64,000 nt of DNA, from positions 310,001 through 374,000 of the forward strand of contig NZ_JAVRHV010000002.1 in assembly GCF_031846385.1 (NCBI RefSeq), given 5' to 3'. The notes under the pieces were generated by a model that did not search any database, had not been told where the DNA came from, and was given only the letters and a program-made list of their open reading frames with translations. The first letter of the stretch is position 1. Every line of letters begins with the position of its first letter. This document shows, one piece after another, positions 43,836 to 52,917 of this stretch. Position numbers and translations under genes: made by a program. This DNA is from Urechidicola vernalis. GTDB taxonomy: Bacteria > Bacteroidota > Bacteroidia > Flavobacteriales > Flavobacteriaceae.

Positions 43836-44312
43836 TTAGAGTTTACCTTTTAAAATATTGGTCATACGTTCTTCAAAAGTCTTTGCTTCTATTGGAGCAT
43901 GCGCCTCTGAGAACAATTTCATAAAATCTTCAGAATGTTCCGCTCCATTCTGATTTCTAATATCAAAATAAGCAAACTTAGACCACATAATAGATTTCAA
44001 TTGTGTTTTAGATTCATCAAACATTCTCAACTCTACTTGAATACTTCTTTGAGAAAAATTAATTATTTGAGATTCTACCGTAACAGTTTCTGTCAATAAT
44101 GCTGGCTTAAAATAACTAATCTGATTCGATACTACTACCCAACCTTTTCCAGTTTTTTGCGCATGTTCATATATGTCTATGTCATAATCTTTTAGTAATT
44201 GATCTTCACGCGCATTGAAGAAATAATCTATATAACTTGAATTATTCAAATGATTAAATGGATCACAATCTTGAAACCGAACTCTTACTTTGCTTTCTAA
44301 TATTTTTGTCAT
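43836..44312 (-). CDS. Acyl-CoA thioesterase, 4HBT hotdog fold
   Basis: A 158-residue hotdog-fold thioesterase. The N-terminal VRFQDCDPFNHLNNSSYIDYFFNAREDQ is the 4HBT signature, with the Asp in the DCDPFNH turn as the usual catalytic residue. It hydrolyses an acyl-CoA or related thioester in the cytoplasm. It lies 29 bases after a TetR regulator gene, and a 14-base ATACC-GGTAT palindrome sits between them, so it is probably controlled by that regulator. Confidence 0.87.
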   Translation of the reverse strand: MTKILESKVRVRFQDCDPFNHLNNSSYIDYFFNAREDQLLKDYDIDIYEHAQKTGKGWVVVSNQISYFKPALLTETVTVESQIINFSQRSIQVELRMFDESKTQLKSIMWSKFAYFDIRNQNGAEHSEDFMKLFSEAHAPIEAKTFEERMTNILKGKL

Positions 44313-44324
44313 AGTATTTATTTT

Positions 44325-44338
44325 ATACCTATTGGTAT
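44325..44338. promoter_or_regulatory. Second TetR operator candidate
   Basis: ATACCTATTGGTAT has the same half-sites (ATACC / GGTAT) and 4-base spacing as the centre of the perfect palindrome at 44952-44977. It is placed 13 bases upstream of the thioesterase start. Confidence 0.55.
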
Positions 44339-44341
44339 TAA

Positions 44342-44938
44342 TTATTTTAATAATTCCTTTTTTATTACCTCATCAATATGATTCATCATTTCTGAAATAT
44401 AAACTTTATCCTTATGCATAAATGCCATGAAAATACTACCTTCTATCATTGAGTAAATATTCTTGGAAATCATCTTCGCATTTACACCTTTTTTTATTTC
44501 ATTTTCAGAAATTCCGACCTGAATCAACTCTTCTAAACTTTCTTCTAATTTCTTCGCTACTTGTTTTACTGATTCAAACAATTTTTCATTTAAATTATTC
44601 GTGTCTGATGCAATATTTAAAATTGGGCATCCACCGTAATCATTAACAAAATCATAATACTCTCTATAATAATTAGTCAGTGCAAATAATTTATTAATTG
44701 CTCCGCTATGTATGTTTAACTTCTCTGTTAAAGGTTGTAAAACACGTTTCACATTGTGCCTAAATGCTTTTATTGCCAAATCTTCCTTATTCTCAAAATT
44801 TCCATAGATAGCGCCCTTCGTTAATTTCGTTGCATTGGTTAAATCAGAAAGGCTCGTAGCTGCATATCCCTTCTTATTAAAAATAGGTGATACACTATCT
44901 AAAATGAATTGTTTAGTATGTTCTGATTTAGACTTCAT
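44342..44938 (-). CDS. TetR-family transcriptional regulator
   Basis: A 198-residue regulator with an N-terminal TetR helix-turn-helix (about 5-55: FNKKGYAATSLSDLTNATKLTKGAIYGNFENKEDLA) and a helical ligand-binding C-terminus resembling the AcrR-like group. I chose the ATG at 44938 (MKSKSEHTKQ), which follows a TATATTTG promoter element by 4 bases, over an in-frame upstream start. A 26-base perfect palindrome overlaps the promoter, indicating autorepression. The adjacent thioesterase gene suggests a fatty-acyl or aromatic-acyl ligand, but this is a guess. Confidence 0.88.
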   Translation of the reverse strand: MKSKSEHTKQFILDSVSPIFNKKGYAATSLSDLTNATKLTKGAIYGNFENKEDLAIKAFRHNVKRVLQPLTEKLNIHSGAINKLFALTNYYREYYDFVNDYGGCPILNIASDTNNLNEKLFESVKQVAKKLEESLEELIQVGISENEIKKGVNAKMISKNIYSMIEGSIFMAFMHKDKVYISEMMNHIDEVIKKELLK

Positions 44939-44951
44939 ACCGCAAATATAC

Positions 44952-44977
44952 AAAAATATACCAATTGGTATATTTTT
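44952..44977. promoter_or_regulatory. 26-bp perfect palindromic operator of the TetR gene
   Basis: A perfect 13+13 palindrome centred on ATACCAATTGGTAT with A/T-run arms, 14 bases upstream of the TetR start. On the minus strand it is followed by two overlapping TAnnTTTG-type elements (TATTTTTG, TATATTTG at 44950-44943). The position is right for repression of the regulator's own promoter. Confidence 0.75.
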
Positions 44978-45017
44978 AATTAAAGAAAAAGCCTAAAATT
45001 AATTAAGCTCTATTTTA

Positions 45018-45440
45018 TTAGTCCATGCTAATTTGTTTTCCTTGATCTAACCAAGTTCCATAACCTTCTGTATAATTATAAACTTTTGTAAACCCAGCAT
45101 CCTTCAGTTTTTCCGCTGCTTTTGTACTTCTAACTCCTGCCATGCAATACACATAGACCGGTTTACTTTTATCAATCAGAATTGTTTGCTCTAAAAACTC
45201 ATCCGATTTTACATTTAAATTAATCGCATTTTTGATATAGCCTTGTTCAAACTCTTCCGGAGTTCTTACATCAACCAACTGTATATCATTCCCCAATTTT
45301 TCCAACTCTGAAGTCGAAATTGTTTCAATTACGGTAACCACTTCTTCTATTGGTGCCGGTTCGTTCTTTTTTTCATCAGACTTACAAGATGTTGCAAATA
45401 CCAACACAAGCAACATCGCTAAACTCAATAATTTTCTCAT
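45018..45440 (-). CDS. Rhodanese-domain lipoprotein
   Basis: A 140-residue protein with lipoprotein signal (LVLVFATSC, Cys19), an acidic/Pro linker, then a rhodanese domain (about 45-135: IQLVDVRTPEEFEQGYIKNAINLNV). The active-site loop VYCMAGVRSTKAAE holds the persulfide-forming Cys. It probably handles sulfur transfer or a related role on the periplasmic side of a membrane. It lies 12 bases after ruvB on the same strand, so co-transcription is likely although the functions are unrelated. Confidence 0.88.
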   Translation of the reverse strand: MRKLLSLAMLLVLVFATSCKSDEKKNEPAPIEEVVTVIETISTSELEKLGNDIQLVDVRTPEEFEQGYIKNAINLNVKSDEFLEQTILIDKSKPVYVYCMAGVRSTKAAEKLKDAGFTKVYNYTEGYGTWLDQGKQISMD

Positions 45441-45452
45441 TATAACTTTAAT

Positions 45453-46472
45453 TTAAAATAATTCTCCTGGTCTATTTCTTTTACGTCCCAAATGTTTGTA
45501 GGCAGCCTCTGTTACTTCTCTACCCCTTGGAGTTCGCATTATAAAACCTTCTTGAATTAAGAACGGCTCATATACCTCTTCTATTGTCTCACTACTCTCT
45601 CCAACTGCAGTTGCTATTGTTGTAATTCCTACTGGACCTCCCTTAAACTTATCTATAATAGTTGAAAGAATTTTATTATCCATTTCATCCAAGCCATGGG
45701 CATCTACATTTAACGCTTCTAATGCGTATTTTGCTATTTCTATAGTAATTGAACCATTTCCCTTAATCTGAGCAAAATCACGAACCCTTCGTAATAACGC
45801 ATTGGCTATTCTTGGTGTTCCTCTACTTCTACCGGCAATTTCAATTGCAGCTTCCATCGAAATTGGGACTTGCAAGATATGTGCACTACGTTGCACTATG
45901 GTTGTCAATAACTCTGTATTGTAATATTGTAAACGACTACTTATTCCAAAACGCGCGCGCATTGGTGCGGTTAACAATCCAGAACGCGTGGTTGCTCCAA
46001 CCAAGGTAAACGGCTCCAATTCTATTTGAACAGAACGCGCGTTTGGTCCCGTTTCAATCATAATATCAATTCGAAAATCCTCCATTGCAGAATACAAATA
46101 CTCTTCTACTATTGGACTTAAACGATGAATCTCATCAATAAACAGCACATCTCTTGGACTTAAATTAGTCAATAACCCTGCTAAATCACCAGGCTTATCC
46201 AATACTGGTCCTGATGTGATTTTAATACCGACATCTAATTCATTTGCTAAAATGTGCGCCAAAGTAGTCTTACCCAATCCCGGAGGGCCATGAAATAAAG
46301 TATGGTCCAAAGCTTCCTCACGTTGATTCGCAGCCTGAACAAAAATTTGGAGATTCTCCAACACCTGTTCTTGCCCTGTAAAATCATCAAAGGACAGTGG
46401 ACGTAATTGCTTTTCAACATCCAACTCATCAGGTGAGTAATTCGAATTTTCAGGATTTAAATTTTCGTTCAT
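45453..46472 (-). CDS. ruvB: Holliday junction branch migration helicase RuvB
   Basis: AAA+ motor that, with RuvA, drives branch migration of Holliday junctions during recombinational repair. It shows Walker A GPPGLGKTTLAH, Walker B LFIDEIHRL, sensor TLVGATTRSGLLTAPMRARFG and the C-terminal winged-helix segment with EPFLIQEGFIMRTPRGREVT. The ATG at 46472 (MNENLNPENS) is chosen; a TTG three codons upstream is less likely. Length is about 339 residues, normal for RuvB. Confidence 0.96.
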   Translation of the reverse strand: MNENLNPENSNYSPDELDVEKQLRPLSFDDFTGQEQVLENLQIFVQAANQREEALDHTLFHGPPGLGKTTLAHILANELDVGIKITSGPVLDKPGDLAGLLTNLSPRDVLFIDEIHRLSPIVEEYLYSAMEDFRIDIMIETGPNARSVQIELEPFTLVGATTRSGLLTAPMRARFGISSRLQYYNTELLTTIVQRSAHILQVPISMEAAIEIAGRSRGTPRIANALLRRVRDFAQIKGNGSITIEIAKYALEALNVDAHGLDEMDNKILSTIIDKFKGGPVGITTIATAVGESSETIEEVYEPFLIQEGFIMRTPRGREVTEAAYKHLGRKRNRPGELF

Positions 46473-46615
46473 TCTAGACAATCATAAGTTCTTACGAAGA
46501 TATAAAAATATGTGTTGATGATTTCATAATATCCGATAGAATATAAATCCATACGAATAAAAAAAAATAAAAAGGTCAACCGGTCTTAATCCTTTTCATA
46601 ATAAAATCCAAACAC

Positions 46616-46646
46616 TTGAAATTAGAACTTCTTATTTGTATTTTTA
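46616..46646 (+). promoter_or_regulatory. Probable promoter of the GH109-like gene
   Basis: TTG (46616-46618), 20 bases, then TATTTTTA (46639-46646): the Bacteroidota pattern TTG-N20-TAnnTTTG with one mismatch. The ATG follows at 46670. Confidence 0.45.
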
Positions 46647-46669
46647 AAGCTAATTTTTACACAATCACA

Positions 46670-48070
46670 ATGAATTCAAACCGAAGAGATTTCCTTAAAA
46701 AAACATCTATTGCTGGCGCCGGAATGGCAATGCTGCCGAATTTTCTGCAAGCATCCAATTTTACGAACGCTTTTAACTTTAATCAACAAAAATATATGGG
46801 AGATTTCATAGCTCCTAAATTGGAAACAGTTCGCTGCGCTTTTATTGGTGTAGGTGCACGTGGTTCAGGGCATTCGACTAGAACGGCTACGATTGAAGGA
46901 ACTGAAGTTGTCGCTATTTGTGATTTATATGAAGATTTAGCGACAAAGTCTGCTAATAAGTGTAAAGAGATCGGTAAAGGTGAAAGACATCAGAACATAG
47001 CCTTATATCATAGCGACAAGAAGGCTTGGAAAAAAATGTTGAAAAAGGAAAAACCTGATGCGGTTTTTATTAGCACTCCTTGGGCAGACCATGCAACAAT
47101 GGCAATAGAGGCCATGAAATCTGGGGCTCATGCTTTTGTTGAAGTTCCAATTGCTCTTACCATTGAAGAGATGTGGAAAATTGTAGATACTTCTGAAAAA
47201 ACGCAGAAGCATTGTATGATGATGGAAAATGTTAATTATGGGCGTGAGGAATTACTTTACCTTAATATGTGTAGAAAAGGCGTGATTGGTGAATTACTGC
47301 ATGGAGAAGCGGCTTATATTCATGAATTAAGATTTCAAATGAATGAAGTTGAAAGAGGAACCGGATCTTGGAGAACCTATGAGTATGAAAATAGAGATGG
47401 TAACCTTTATCCAACTCATGGACTTGGACCTGTAGCACAATACATGAATTTAGGACGTGGTGATGATAACTTTGAAAGAATTGTATCTATGTCTTCTCCG
47501 GCTAGAGGAAGAAACTTATATGCGAAGAAAAACTTTCCAGCAGACCACAAATGGAATCAATTAGATTTTAAAGGTGGAGATATGAATACATCCATAATAA
47601 AATCTACCATTGGGAGAACTGTCATGGTTCAATGGGATGAAACAAGTCCTAGACCTTATTCTCGTCATAATTTAATTCAAGGAACTAAAGGAACTTTAAC
47701 CGGTTTTCCAACTCGTATTGCTTTAGAAGGCGGAGTTGAAGATATTACTAAAAACCACCATCAATGGGCGCAGGGAGAAGCGCTAGATGCGATTTACGAA
47801 AAGTATGAGCACCCAATGTATAAACGCTTAGGAGAAATCTCTAAAAAACAAGGAGGACATGGTGGAATGGACTTTATGATGTCTTATAGAATTATAGAAT
47901 GTTTGCGTAAAGGACAACCCTTAGATCAAAATGTATACGAAGGTTGCTTCTGGAGTGCTGTAGGTCCATTAAGTGAACAATCTGTCATGCAGCATGGAAG
48001 TTCTGTTGAGTTCCCAGATTTTACAAGAGGGCAATGGAAAAATACAAAACCGCTAAATATTGTTTCATAA
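46670..48070 (+). CDS. GH109-like Gfo/Idh/MocA-family protein with Tat signal
   Basis: A 466-residue secreted NAD-dependent protein. The N-terminus MNSNRRDFLKKTSIAGAGMA is a twin-arginine signal. A Rossmann domain follows (AFIGVGARGSGHSTR; VAICDLYE; VFISTPWADHA; HAFVEVPIALT), then a C-terminal beta-sheet domain. YPTHGLGPVAQYMNLGRGD and QGGHGGMDFMM are typical of GH109, whose members hydrolyse alpha-N-acetylgalactosaminides with bound NAD+. The in-frame TTG at 46616 is rejected because it is the promoter's -33 element. Other Gfo/Idh/MocA oxidoreductases remain possible. Confidence 0.85.
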   Translation: MNSNRRDFLKKTSIAGAGMAMLPNFLQASNFTNAFNFNQQKYMGDFIAPKLETVRCAFIGVGARGSGHSTRTATIEGTEVVAICDLYEDLATKSANKCKEIGKGERHQNIALYHSDKKAWKKMLKKEKPDAVFISTPWADHATMAIEAMKSGAHAFVEVPIALTIEEMWKIVDTSEKTQKHCMMMENVNYGREELLYLNMCRKGVIGELLHGEAAYIHELRFQMNEVERGTGSWRTYEYENRDGNLYPTHGLGPVAQYMNLGRGDDNFERIVSMSSPARGRNLYAKKNFPADHKWNQLDFKGGDMNTSIIKSTIGRTVMVQWDETSPRPYSRHNLIQGTKGTLTGFPTRIALEGGVEDITKNHHQWAQGEALDAIYEKYEHPMYKRLGEISKKQGGHGGMDFMMSYRIIECLRKGQPLDQNVYEGCFWSAVGPLSEQSVMQHGSSVEFPDFTRGQWKNTKPLNIVS

Positions 48071-48090
48071 ACAATAACTTAAGTAATGTT

Positions 48091-48120
48091 AAAAGAGCGT
48101 TCAAATGAACGCTCTTTTTT
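48091..48120 (+). terminator. Terminator of the GH109-like gene
   Basis: A long stem (AAAAGAGCGTTCA / TGAACGCTCTTTT) with a T-run, 20 bases past the stop codon. Confidence 0.85.
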
Positions 48121-48138
48121 AATTCCCTTTGCAAATAA

Positions 48139-48165
48139 AAAAGCCTTTCTAAATGAAAGGCTTTT
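48139..48165 (-). terminator. Terminator of the respiratory operon
   Basis: Stem AAAAGCCTTTC / GAAAGGCTTTT with a 5-base loop. On the minus strand it is followed by a T-rich run and lies 26 bases past the coxA stop. Confidence 0.75.
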
Positions 48166-48191
48166 AATTTTATAATAAGTACGTTTTTCTT

Positions 48192-49943
48192 TTATGATTC
48201 CTCTTCTCCATCTTTTAACGGAACCGTTTGCATAACGAAATCTTCGTCATGTCCTGGCTTAGAATAATCATAAGCCCAACGGTGAACTTCAGGAATAGCT
48301 CCTGGCCAGTTTCCGTGGATATGCTCTACAGGAGTAGTCCATTCTAATGTGTTTGACTTCCATGGGTTTTGAGATGCTTTTTTCCCTTTATAAATACTAA
48401 AGAAGAAATTCGCTAAGAATATTAATTGTGCAGCTCCTCCAAATAAAGCAAACATTGTAATGATAACGTTGATGTCTGCTAAATCATCAAAATAAGGGAA
48501 TGCTGTATTTGTATAATATCTACGTGGTAATCCTGCCAGTCCAACAAAATGCATTGGGAAGAAAACTCCGTAAGCAGCAATTGCTGTCAACCAGAAATGC
48601 CAGTATCCCAATGTTTTATTCATCATTCTACCAAACATCTTTGGGAACCAATGATAAACCCCAGCAAACATACCATAGATTGCAGATACACCCATTACTA
48701 AGTGGAAGTGAGCTACTACAAAGTACGTATCATGTACATTTATATCCAAGGCACTATCTCCAAGAACTAAACCAGTTAAACCTCCAGATACGAATGTTGA
48801 CACCAATCCGATTGAGAATAACATCGCCGGATTGAATTGTAAGTTTCCTTTCCAGAGTGTCGTTATATAGTTGAATGCTTTTACCGCTGAAGGAATTGCA
48901 ATTAACAAGGTTGTAAATGTAAACACTGAACCTAAGAATGGATTCATACCTGTAATAAACATATGGTGACCCCATACGATTGTAGATAAGAATGCAATTG
49001 CTATTATAGAACCAATCATTGCACGATATCCAAAAATTGGTTTACGAGAATTGGTTGCAATAATTTCTGATGTAATACCTAATGCTGGTAATAATACAAT
49101 ATATACCTCAGGATGCCCTAAAAACCAGAATAAGTGCTCAAATAATATTGGCGACCCTCCTTGGTAATGTAGAACACCTCCATCAATAAAGATGTCAGAT
49201 AAATAGAAAGAAGTTCCGAAACTTCTATCGAATATTAATAATAATGCTGCAGATAATAATACCGGGAACGAAACCACACCAATAATAGCAGTGATAAAGA
49301 ACGCCCATATTGTTAATGGTAAACGTGTCATTTTCATTCCAACTGTTCTTAAATTTAATACAGTTACAATGTAGTTCAATGATCCTAATAAAGAAGATGC
49401 AACGAAAATAGCCATAGAAACCAACCATAAAGTCATACCTGCTCCTGAACCAGGAATAGCTTGTGGTAATGCACTTAATGGAGGATAGATTGTCCAACCT
49501 GCTGATGCTGGCCCTGCCTCTACAAACAAAGAAACCAACATTAAAACACTTGATAAGAAAAATAACCAATACGATACCATGTTTAAGAAACCTGATGCCA
49601 TATCTCTAGCCCCAATTTGCAATGGAATTAGCAAGTTACTAAATGTACCAGACAAACCTGCTGTTAAAACAAAGAATACCATTATTGTTCCGTGAATGGT
49701 AACTAAAGCCAAATAAATATCTGGACTCATTACCCCGCCATCTTGATGGTTTCCTAAAAACGCTTCTATAATACTAAATGAGTGGTCTGGCCATGCAATT
49801 TGCAAACGAAATAACATAGACATAAATACACCTATTATTCCCATAAAAATACCAGTAACCAGGTATTGTTTAGAAATCATTTTATGATCTTGACTAAATA
49901 CGTATTTAGTTATAAATGTTTCTTTATGATGATGATCTGACAT
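48192..49943 (-). CDS. coxA: Cytochrome c oxidase subunit I
   Basis: Heme-copper oxidase catalytic subunit: reduces O2 to water at heme a3-CuB and pumps protons. The 583 residues form at least 12 membrane helices. Ligands and signatures visible: HGTIMVFFVLTAGL (low-spin heme His region), WFLGHPEVYIVLLPALG with the His-Tyr CuB pair, GHHMFITGM (CuB histidines) and HDTYFVVAHFHLVMG (heme ligands). The HPEVY/LLPALG form indicates A-type oxidase. It is the last gene of the ACIII-oxidase operon, 25 bases after coxB. Confidence 0.96.
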   Translation of the reverse strand: MSDHHHKETFITKYVFSQDHKMISKQYLVTGIFMGIIGVFMSMLFRLQIAWPDHSFSIIEAFLGNHQDGGVMSPDIYLALVTIHGTIMVFFVLTAGLSGTFSNLLIPLQIGARDMASGFLNMVSYWLFFLSSVLMLVSLFVEAGPASAGWTIYPPLSALPQAIPGSGAGMTLWLVSMAIFVASSLLGSLNYIVTVLNLRTVGMKMTRLPLTIWAFFITAIIGVVSFPVLLSAALLLIFDRSFGTSFYLSDIFIDGGVLHYQGGSPILFEHLFWFLGHPEVYIVLLPALGITSEIIATNSRKPIFGYRAMIGSIIAIAFLSTIVWGHHMFITGMNPFLGSVFTFTTLLIAIPSAVKAFNYITTLWKGNLQFNPAMLFSIGLVSTFVSGGLTGLVLGDSALDINVHDTYFVVAHFHLVMGVSAIYGMFAGVYHWFPKMFGRMMNKTLGYWHFWLTAIAAYGVFFPMHFVGLAGLPRRYYTNTAFPYFDDLADINVIITMFALFGGAAQLIFLANFFFSIYKGKKASQNPWKSNTLEWTTPVEHIHGNWPGAIPEVHRWAYDYSKPGHDEDFVMQTVPLKDGEEES

Positions 49944-49968
49944 AATCGCTATCTTTTTTTATCGTATC

Positions 49969-50979
49969 TTATTTGTTTATAACTTCTGTTATTGTTTGTT
50001 GTTCAGCAATCCATTTATTAAAATCTGCCTCTTCTTCAACAACAATTTTCATTTGCATATTATAATGCGATGCTCCACAAATTTTGTTACATAATAACAA
50101 GTAATCAAATTCATAAGCATCTTCACCTTTCTCTGCTCTTATTTTGTTGATGTTTTCAACCTTCGCAACAATCATTTCGTCCTGACGCATTTCTGCAGTC
50201 GTCTTATTTGGAGTAAATGCAAATTGAGTTGTCATACCAGGAACACAGTTCATCTGCGCTCTAAAGTGAGGCATATAAGCTGAGTGTAAAACATCCTGAG
50301 AACGGAATTTAAAGATTACCGGTCTACCTTTTACTAAGTGTAATTCACGAACAGGAATATCATCTGCAGCATTTGTATCCGTCATATCAACACCCATTGT
50401 ATTGATACCCTTTATATTTCTGACGTTTGCTCTACCCAAAGTGTTATCGTCACCTGCATAACGCGCTTCCCATTGGAATTGCTTTGCATACACTTCAATA
50501 ACTAATGGATCTTCTAAGTCAGACACATCCGTAATATCCGTCCAAACAGATAAACCATAAATAATAATACCTGCTAAAACTACTGCTGGTGTAATTGTCC
50601 AAATAGTCTCTAGTTTATGGCTATCGGCATAAAACAATGCTTTTCTATTTTTAATACCTCTGTATTTATACGAAAAGTAAAAGATTAAGAATTGCATAAT
50701 TGCTTGCACAACTAAAATCAATACCATTGTGATAAGATATAAATTATCGTATCTCAATCCTTCTTCTGACGATGCTCCAGGCAATAACACTTCGCTATAA
50801 GCCCAAAAACAGTAAATCATTAAACCATAGAAGGCAACCATAAAGGCAAACATTAGTTTTCCTTGTTGGTCGTTATCACTATCGTCTGCAATAGGTGTCT
50901 TTAAATTAAAGATATTGGTCAATTGCCAAATTACACTTGCAACGAATATTCCAATTAAAATATAAATTAATGCTAACAT
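49969..50979 (-). CDS. coxB: Cytochrome c oxidase subunit II
   Basis: Accepts electrons from cytochrome c at the CuA centre. The 336 residues start with several membrane helices (about 2-21, 45-62, 77-102 and 134-146), then a periplasmic cupredoxin domain. CuA ligands are visible: His near SAYMPHFRAQMNCVPGM, and Cys-Cys-His-Met in LLCNKICGASHYNMQM. EVYAKQFQWEARYAGDD is the usual aromatic entry patch. No C-terminal heme c domain, so it is not a caa3-type fusion. It is 23 bases after actF. Confidence 0.94.
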   Translation of the reverse strand: MLALIYILIGIFVASVIWQLTNIFNLKTPIADDSDNDQQGKLMFAFMVAFYGLMIYCFWAYSEVLLPGASSEEGLRYDNLYLITMVLILVVQAIMQFLIFYFSYKYRGIKNRKALFYADSHKLETIWTITPAVVLAGIIIYGLSVWTDITDVSDLEDPLVIEVYAKQFQWEARYAGDDNTLGRANVRNIKGINTMGVDMTDTNAADDIPVRELHLVKGRPVIFKFRSQDVLHSAYMPHFRAQMNCVPGMTTQFAFTPNKTTAEMRQDEMIVAKVENINKIRAEKGEDAYEFDYLLLCNKICGASHYNMQMKIVVEEEADFNKWIAEQQTITEVINK

Positions 50980-51002
50980 ATTTCTTTCTTTTCTATATCT
51001 AA

Positions 51003-52337
51003 TTAATAGTGATAATTTTCACTTTCTTTCATAAATGGATTTCCTTTCACTTTCAAAGGAGATTTGCTCAATGCAGTAAATACAACGAAAATAAACAAGC
51101 CTAAGAAAAATAACATAGATCCTATAACTTCAACTGATAAGAATTTCCATTGTGCTCCAACTGATCCAGGAGTAATTAAAAGATACACATCAATATAGTG
51201 TCCTAATAAAATTACAATCCCTCCCATTACAACAAACCAAGGTAAACGCTTATAATCACTGTTCATTAATAATAATACAGGGAACGCAAAGTTCATTGCA
51301 ACCATTGTTAAGAACGGTACTTTAACTTCTTCAAAACGTTGAACATAATATGTTACTTCCTCAGGAATATCTGCATACCAGATTAACATAAACTGAGAGA
51401 ACCATAAATATGTCCAGAATACACTAAATCCAAACATAAACTTTGCCAAATCATGAATATGACTGTCGTTTACGTATTCTAATAATCCTTTAGATTTTAA
51501 GTAAATAGTAATCATTGCAATAGTTGTGATTCCACAAACAAACATACCTGCAAATACATACCATCCGTATAATGTACTAAACCAGTGGTGATCTATAGAC
51601 ATTAACCAATCCCAAGACATCATAGATTCTGATACTAAGAAGAATACTAAGAATATAGCGGATGCTCTAAATGTTTTCTTATAATGCGTTAAATCTCCTT
51701 CAGCAGCAGCGTCTAATTTTAAAGATTGCTTTTTAGTATAATGACGGTACCAAACCCAACCAGCAATATAAATTGCAGATCTAATTAAGAAGAAAGGTAC
51801 ATTTAAGTAACCTTTTTTGTCATATAATAAATGATCAAATGTTGGACTATCTGGGTCTACTAATGCAGGATCCATCCAAGCAAATACATGATTCATATGT
51901 AAACTTGACAACACTAAAAACGCAAACAAAATTACTGCACCAATTGGTAAATAGGCCGTAATTCCTTCCATAACTCTAAACAAAACAATAGACCAACCGG
52001 CTTGTGCTACATGCTGTATGGCATAAAAAGCCAACACTCCCAGTGCTATCATCATAAAGAAAAATATCCCTACATATACAGCAGACCAAGGTCTGTTTTG
52101 TAATTGATGTAAAGTATGTACATCATGCGAAGCATCATGGTGTTCATCTGCATGAGAATCGGCATGTGCATCTGCACTTCCAACACCTCCATGATGACCA
52201 TCATTACTATGTGCTACTATTTCTTTTGCCTCTTCTACCGTAGATGGCGCAGATAAGAATCCCCATCCAATTCCAAGGGCTCCAATAATCATTAAAGCAA
52301 AGGCTGCTGTTTTTAATTTACTCGAAAACTGATACAT
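51003..52337 (-). CDS. actF: Alternative complex III membrane subunit ActF with histidine-rich segment
   Basis: Integral membrane subunit of quinol:cytochrome c oxidoreductase alternative complex III, in the family of ActC-like helical bundles. About 10 membrane helices over 444 residues. Conserved loops include RPWSAVYVGIFFFMM, HMNHVFAWMDP and MSWDWLMSIDHHWFSTLYG. Unusual is residues 43-77, where 10 of 35 are His, in a soluble stretch between the first helix and the bundle; metal binding is possible. It is 30 bases after actE. Confidence 0.88.
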   Translation of the reverse strand: MYQFSSKLKTAAFALMIIGALGIGWGFLSAPSTVEEAKEIVAHSNDGHHGGVGSADAHADSHADEHHDASHDVHTLHQLQNRPWSAVYVGIFFFMMIALGVLAFYAIQHVAQAGWSIVLFRVMEGITAYLPIGAVILFAFLVLSSLHMNHVFAWMDPALVDPDSPTFDHLLYDKKGYLNVPFFLIRSAIYIAGWVWYRHYTKKQSLKLDAAAEGDLTHYKKTFRASAIFLVFFLVSESMMSWDWLMSIDHHWFSTLYGWYVFAGMFVCGITTIAMITIYLKSKGLLEYVNDSHIHDLAKFMFGFSVFWTYLWFSQFMLIWYADIPEEVTYYVQRFEEVKVPFLTMVAMNFAFPVLLLMNSDYKRLPWFVVMGGIVILLGHYIDVYLLITPGSVGAQWKFLSVEVIGSMLFFLGLFIFVVFTALSKSPLKVKGNPFMKESENYHY

Positions 52338-52367
52338 ATCTTCTAAAATTCTAATTAAAAAGAATTA

Positions 52368-52913
52368 TTAATTGTTTCTTAATTCTTGAACATAAGCAGT
52401 TACTTGCCAACGCTCTTCTTCAGTTAATTGTGATGAATGAGATCCCATCATGTTTTTACCATACATAATTGTATGATAGATACTACCTTCTGTAATTTCT
52501 CTATCTTTATAATTAGGTATACCCAAAAACTTTTCATTTTTCACTAAATCTCCTTGACCATCACCTTTTGTTCCGTGACAAGAAGCACAATAGATTGTGT
52601 AAAGTGATTTTGCTCTGTCAGCATCTACCATAGTAGAATCTAAAGGGCTTTTTAAATTCGCTTTTGCCAATTCATAACCTTCAATGCTATTGTCATATTC
52701 AAATGCAAACTCCGCACCTCTTGCTATAGTACCTGCCACCGGCATACGCTCTTCCATTCCTGGTGCGTAATTAGGATTAGACATATACGTTTCATAAGGA
52801 ACTGCCTCATACATATTAGGCATAAATTGCAAGTTTGGCGTTCTCTTGTCATTACAAGAAACAATTACCAAAGTAACTGCCAAAACTAAAAATGTATTGA
52901 TTACTCTCTTCAT
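52368..52913 (-). CDS. actE: Alternative complex III cytochrome c subunit ActE
   Basis: Mono-heme cytochrome c lipoprotein of 181 residues (signal LAVTLVIVSC, Cys20). The heme site is CASCHGTKGDGQG, and the sixth ligand is likely a Met in the C-terminal TIMYGKNMMGSHSSQL. It passes electrons within ACIII or to the oxidase. It starts 4 bases after actD. Confidence 0.93.
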   Translation of the reverse strand: MKRVINTFLVLAVTLVIVSCNDKRTPNLQFMPNMYEAVPYETYMSNPNYAPGMEERMPVAGTIARGAEFAFEYDNSIEGYELAKANLKSPLDSTMVDADRAKSLYTIYCASCHGTKGDGQGDLVKNEKFLGIPNYKDREITEGSIYHTIMYGKNMMGSHSSQLTEEERWQVTAYVQELRNN

Positions 52914-52917
52914 CGAA

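Noticed and set aside
46616..46669. TTG start for the GH109-like gene
   Set aside because: The TTG is the -33 element of a good promoter, and the ATG at 46670 begins a proper Tat signal peptide.
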